Assembly (NCBI GenBank): GCA_026993285.1
Contig: JALWTZ010000149.1
Span: forward strand, 1-25,894
From: Lysobacterales bacterium
GTDB lineage: Bacteria > Pseudomonadota > Gammaproteobacteria > Xanthomonadales > S139-57
Direction of reading: 5' to 3'
DNA length: 25,894 nt
Under the pieces are notes generated by a model. The model made no database searches. It saw only the letters and a program-made list of their open reading frames with translations, and was not told the origin of the DNA. Positions 23,177 through 25,894 of this stretch are shown one piece after another; within the stretch, counting starts at the first letter, position 1, and each line of letters starts with the position of its first letter. Made by a program: the position numbers and the translations under genes.

Positions 23177-23470
23177 TTGGACTGGATGATCTGGCTGGTG
23201 GCCGCACTGTTTTATCTGCCCCTGCATCTGGGCTTGCCGGCCGGTTGGCTGTTCTACCGCCTGCTGGATCGGCCTGTGGAAGCAAGAAAAGGCATCTTGT
23301 GCCGTTTTATGCTGGAGGGTTTGGTGTTACTGCTGTTGACGGTAGGGCTGGCCGCTCTGCTGTGGCAGTTACAGGCGGGCCTGTTCTGGCTGGTGGCCAT
23401 GCTGGTACTGGCCAGCTTGCTGCCCTTCTGGCGAGCGGTTCGGTTATCCACCCGCTTGCGCAACGAATGA
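23177..23470 (+). CDS. small three-helix membrane protein, function unknown
   Basis: This 97-residue, very hydrophobic protein has three predicted membrane helices: about 4-27 (MIWLVAALFYLPLHLGL and on), about 45-64 (MLEGLVLLLLTVGLAALLW) and about 67-86 (AGLFWLVAMLVLASLLPFW). Basic clusters RLLDRPVEARKG and RAVRLSTRLRNE flank them. I chose TTG 23177 because GGAGG (23166-23170) lies six bases before it; the first ATG in frame (23186) is too far from that site. The frame stays open upstream to 22988, but that part overlaps clp and is not hydrophobic or conserved-looking. I do not recognise the family. It is divergent from clp and convergent with the chemoreceptor gene. Confidence 0.75.
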   Translation: MDWMIWLVAALFYLPLHLGLPAGWLFYRLLDRPVEARKGILCRFMLEGLVLLLLTVGLAALLWQLQAGLFWLVAMLVLASLLPFWRAVRLSTRLRNE

Positions 23471-23481
23471 CAGGAAAGTGC

Positions 23482-23504
23482 AACCCGCCGGCATGCGGCG
23501 GGTT
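23482..23504. terminator. strong stem-loop between convergent genes (probable bidirectional terminator)
   Basis: AACCCGCCG (23482-23490) pairs perfectly with CGGCGGGTT (23496-23504) around GCATG, giving a 9-bp GC-rich stem. It occupies the 43-bp gap between the stops of the plus-strand membrane protein and the minus-strand chemoreceptor. The outer A-T/T-A pairs give a short AA/TT edge on both strands but no long U-tract follows. Confidence 0.65.
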
Positions 23505-23513
23505 CCTGCGGGT

Positions 23514-25382
23514 TCACAGCTGAAATCGGCTGACCATGCTTTGTAGCTGTTCGGCCAGGGCGTTGAGCTGCTGATTGGACTGGGCCGTGCGCCGGGCAGC
23601 CTGCAAGGCATCATCGGCGGTTTTCAGTACCTGCTTCAGGCGCTCGGCCACTTCATTGGATTTGCTGCCCTGGTCATTGGCGGCCTGGGCAATTTTCTGG
23701 TTCATTTCGTTGATGGTTTTTACCGCCTGGGTGATCTGCTGCAGGGCGGTTTCGGCCTTGCCGGCTTCTTCCACACTGCTGCCGGCCTGCTTCTGCCCCT
23801 TGTCCATGACCTGTACCGCTTCGGCGGCACTGGATTGCAGCCGGGTGATCATGTCGTGGATTTCCTGGGTGGATTCCTGGGTACGGCTGGCCAGCGTGCG
23901 CACTTCATCGGCCACCACGGCAAAGCCGCGGCCATGCTCTCCGGCACGGGCAGCCTCAATAGCGGCATTCAGCGCCAGCAAATTGGTTTGCTCGGCAATT
24001 TCCTTGATGACATCCAGTACCTTGCTGATGGCATCGGTATCCTGTTCCACCTGGGTGATGACTTCGGCGGAAGTCCGTACCTCATTGGCCAGCGCGTGAA
24101 TGGAGCCAATGACATTCTGAACCACTTGTTGCCCGGTTTCTGCTGAATTATTGGCTTCGACAGCAGCATCAGAAGCGTCTTCGGCGTGCTTGCGCATGTG
24201 CTGCGCGGCCTTGGACATGTTGATCATCTCCAGCGTCACGGCATCCACTTCGGTTTTCTGGGTTTCTGCAGACTGCTCCATATCCAGCGCTACCTGGCTG
24301 GCTTCCTGGGCGGCCTGGCCCACGGAAACCGCTGCATCCCGGGTGGATTGGATCATTTCACGCAGTTGCACCTGGGTTTCTCCCAGCAACTTGAGCATCT
24401 GGATGACTTCGTTGTGCTTGTCCTTGATACTGCACTGGACTTCATAGCCCAGGTTGCCGCTGGCCATGGCCCTGAGCAGTTCCCGTGCCTTGAACAGTGG
24501 GCGGAAGGCGCTGGTCAGCCGCCAGTAGAGGATGGCAATGGAGGTGGCAATGACCAGGAACATGCCAATCCAGCCCAGAATCTGTGCCTGGTCCAGTTTC
24601 TGGAAATCGGCGCTGCGATCACGCAGTACGCTGAGGTAGCCGATGGTCTGCTGGTCGATGGATTTCAGTGGCAGTATCACATGGGAGTAGCTGGCTTGCT
24701 CCGTGTCCAGCCGCAGGCGGGCTGGCAGTTCGTCCACTTCCGGGAAATTGGGGTGCAGCTTTTCCCGGGTGGCAAACAACTCCTGCTGCTGCTGATTCCA
24801 GATGATCAGTTCCGCTCCGGCCTGTTTGGAGAAGTTCCTGCCGATTTCGTTCAGACCCAGCGCATAGAGTGCATAACCGGCCAACTTGCCCCGGTTGAAC
24901 AGTGGGAAGACCAGGGTGTTGTAGAGCATGCCCTGATCGTCACTGGCCAGACCCGAGATCACCTTGTGATCCGCCTGTGCTCTGGCAACCAGTGCTTGCC
25001 CTAGTTGTGGGTTGGTGTCTTCCGGGTCGCTGTAGATTGGCTGTCCGTTCAGGTCCAGGATAATCAGCCGGTCCAGTACCCGTGCCACGCTCAGGCGGCG
25101 GTAGCTGGGTGCGGCCGCTTCGGCCACTTCGGTCGGGTCGGCGCCTTCGGCCAGTGCGGCAGTCAGGTCCCGGTTGCGCGTGAGGGTACGGGTATTGCCC
25201 TGCATATCCTTGAGATTGCCTTCCAGCCATTCCTGCCACAGATCCCGCGAACCATCGATGGAAAGTTCGCCAATCTGCTGCTCAAGGGTGCCCTTGACAT
25301 AGACATGGGCAACAAAGGCACCCAGTGTGGCCAGCAGCAGGAAGCTGATACTGATGATAATGACTTGAATGCGTAAACTCAT
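23514..25382 (-). CDS. methyl-accepting chemotaxis protein with periplasmic sensor domain
   Basis: This 622-residue transmembrane chemoreceptor has TM1 (about 5-28), a periplasmic ligand-binding region of about 235 residues (30-265) that looks CACHE/PAS-like (LDRLIILDLNGQPIYSD and VFPLFNRGKLAGYALYALGL), TM2 (about 267-288), HAMP (about 289-342) and a cytoplasmic coiled coil. The conserved kinase-contact tip is at about 464-495 (EQTNLLALNAAIE ... HGRGFAVVADEVRTLA). No CheR-binding C-terminal pentapeptide is present. The ATG at 25382 follows GGAG on the minus strand. Its tip differs from PilJ (AARAGEHGRGF versus ASSAGEAGRGF), so it may feed a flagellar-type pathway outside the window rather than ChpA; the ligand is unknown. 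Confidence 0.93.
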   Translation of the reverse strand: MSLRIQVIIISISFLLLATLGAFVAHVYVKGTLEQQIGELSIDGSRDLWQEWLEGNLKDMQGNTRTLTRNRDLTAALAEGADPTEVAEAAAPSYRRLSVARVLDRLIILDLNGQPIYSDPEDTNPQLGQALVARAQADHKVISGLASDDQGMLYNTLVFPLFNRGKLAGYALYALGLNEIGRNFSKQAGAELIIWNQQQQELFATREKLHPNFPEVDELPARLRLDTEQASYSHVILPLKSIDQQTIGYLSVLRDRSADFQKLDQAQILGWIGMFLVIATSIAILYWRLTSAFRPLFKARELLRAMASGNLGYEVQCSIKDKHNEVIQMLKLLGETQVQLREMIQSTRDAAVSVGQAAQEASQVALDMEQSAETQKTEVDAVTLEMINMSKAAQHMRKHAEDASDAAVEANNSAETGQQVVQNVIGSIHALANEVRTSAEVITQVEQDTDAISKVLDVIKEIAEQTNLLALNAAIEAARAGEHGRGFAVVADEVRTLASRTQESTQEIHDMITRLQSSAAEAVQVMDKGQKQAGSSVEEAGKAETALQQITQAVKTINEMNQKIAQAANDQGSKSNEVAERLKQVLKTADDALQAARRTAQSNQQLNALAEQLQSMVSRFQL

Positions 25383-25432
25383 GATACGGACTCCGCGCTA
25401 TTGGGTATGGGCTTCCCTGCCCGGGTATATGC

Positions 25433-25837
25433 TTATTCCACCGGCATGCCGGCAGCCTGCCAGGCAGGCATGCCGTCACGGTAGTAGTAGACCTTGCTCC
25501 AGCCCCAGCTGACGGCCTTGGCGGTTGCCTTGGAGCTGCGCATGCACTTGGGACCATTGCAATAGATCACCACCGGCTCGTCCTTCTTCACGGCCTTGGC
25601 CAGACTTTCCTCGTTGAACTCGTGCTTGAGCTCAATGCCGATGGCACCGGGGATGCGCGCTTCCTCGTACTCGTTGGTACGGCGGACATCCACGAATTTC
25701 ACGCCCTGGTCAAACAACTCCTTGGCCTTGGCGGTATCCACCGTGGTTGCACCTTCGATGTGCTCCGGTGATACATCGCCAGCCAGAACCATGCCCACGG
25801 GGGCCAGTAACAGCAGTGCCAGAATGGTTGATTTCAT
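25433..25837 (-). CDS. secreted rhodanese-like protein
   Basis: This 134-residue protein has a Sec-type signal peptide (MKSTILALLLLAPVGMVLAG, cleavage near residue 19-20) and one rhodanese domain. The family features are FVDVRRTNEYEEARIPGAIGIELKH (split around residues 48-72), the active-site loop YCNGPKCMRSS with Cys93 as the likely sulfur carrier and an additional Cys98, and the closing GMPAWQAAGMPVE. It probably handles sulfane sulfur or thiols in the periplasm; the substrate cannot be told. ATG 25837 follows AAGGAG with good spacing; the frame's upstream extension to 25879 lacks a signal peptide at its start. It lies 50 bp upstream of the chemoreceptor on the same strand, so the two may be cotranscribed. 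The remaining 57 bases to the window edge hold only this leader. Confidence 0.9.
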   Translation of the reverse strand: MKSTILALLLLAPVGMVLAGDVSPEHIEGATTVDTAKAKELFDQGVKFVDVRRTNEYEEARIPGAIGIELKHEFNEESLAKAVKKDEPVVIYCNGPKCMRSSKATAKAVSWGWSKVYYYRDGMPAWQAAGMPVE

Positions 25838-25894
25838 CGTTGTTCTCCTTGTGTTGTGGGCAACATCGCCCAACCGCATGGTAACAATATCGGG

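Overview
The window is a GC-rich stretch of a gammaproteobacterial chromosome. It is densely coded on both strands and I see no tRNA, rRNA, insertion sequence, CRISPR array or phage gene. Gene order and protein families resemble the Pseudomonas/Xanthomonas side of the class: gshB beside a pil-chp chemosensory operon, and a CRP-family regulator beside trpGDC. The CRP-family protein looks more like Xanthomonas Clp than E. coli CRP, so a lineage near Xanthomonadales/Ectothiorhodospiraceae is possible. I cannot name a genus.

Layout. (1) 1-1615, plus strand: the 3' part of rluD overlapping pgeF. (2) 1654-4478, minus strand: a tightly overlapping operon gshB-tonB-algH-ruvX. (3) 4690-18347, plus strand: a type IV pilus chemosensory operon pilG-pilI-pilJ-pilK-chpA-chpB-chpC, with an AsmA-family gene translationally coupled to its end. 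(4) 18344-18916, minus strand: tag (3-methyladenine DNA glycosylase I), tail-to-tail with asmA. (5) 19156-22363, plus strand: trpG-trpD-trpC plus an unrecognised 252-residue protein. (6) 22375-25837: a Clp/CRP-type regulator (minus), a 97-residue three-helix membrane protein (plus), a methyl-accepting chemotaxis protein (minus) and a periplasmic rhodanese (minus).

How the parts work together. PilJ (receptor), PilI and ChpC (CheW adaptors), PilK and ChpB (methyltransferase and methylesterase), ChpA (giant hybrid kinase) and PilG (response regulator) form a complete Chp/Pil-Chp pathway that normally steers twitching motility and surface responses. It differs from the Pseudomonas archetype in three visible ways. 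The second response regulator PilH is missing between pilG and pilI. ChpA has only three clear HPt modules plus an N-terminal HPt-like one, with further degenerate copies carrying Ser or Glu at the phospho-site. A very acidic linker of more than 250 residues separates the second and third HPt modules. The nearby CRP-family regulator has Glu where cAMP-binding CRPs have the phosphate-contacting Ser, so the usual Chp-cAMP-Vfr link may not pass through this protein.

The most interesting points are the reduced phosphorelay (no pilH, few HPt domains, acidic linker), the Clp-type effector pocket, the possible folded leader ahead of trpG, the unknown gene with its own likely promoter between trpC and clp, and the asmA gene fused into the chp operon. 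I do not see strong evidence for a wholly new defence or mobile system.
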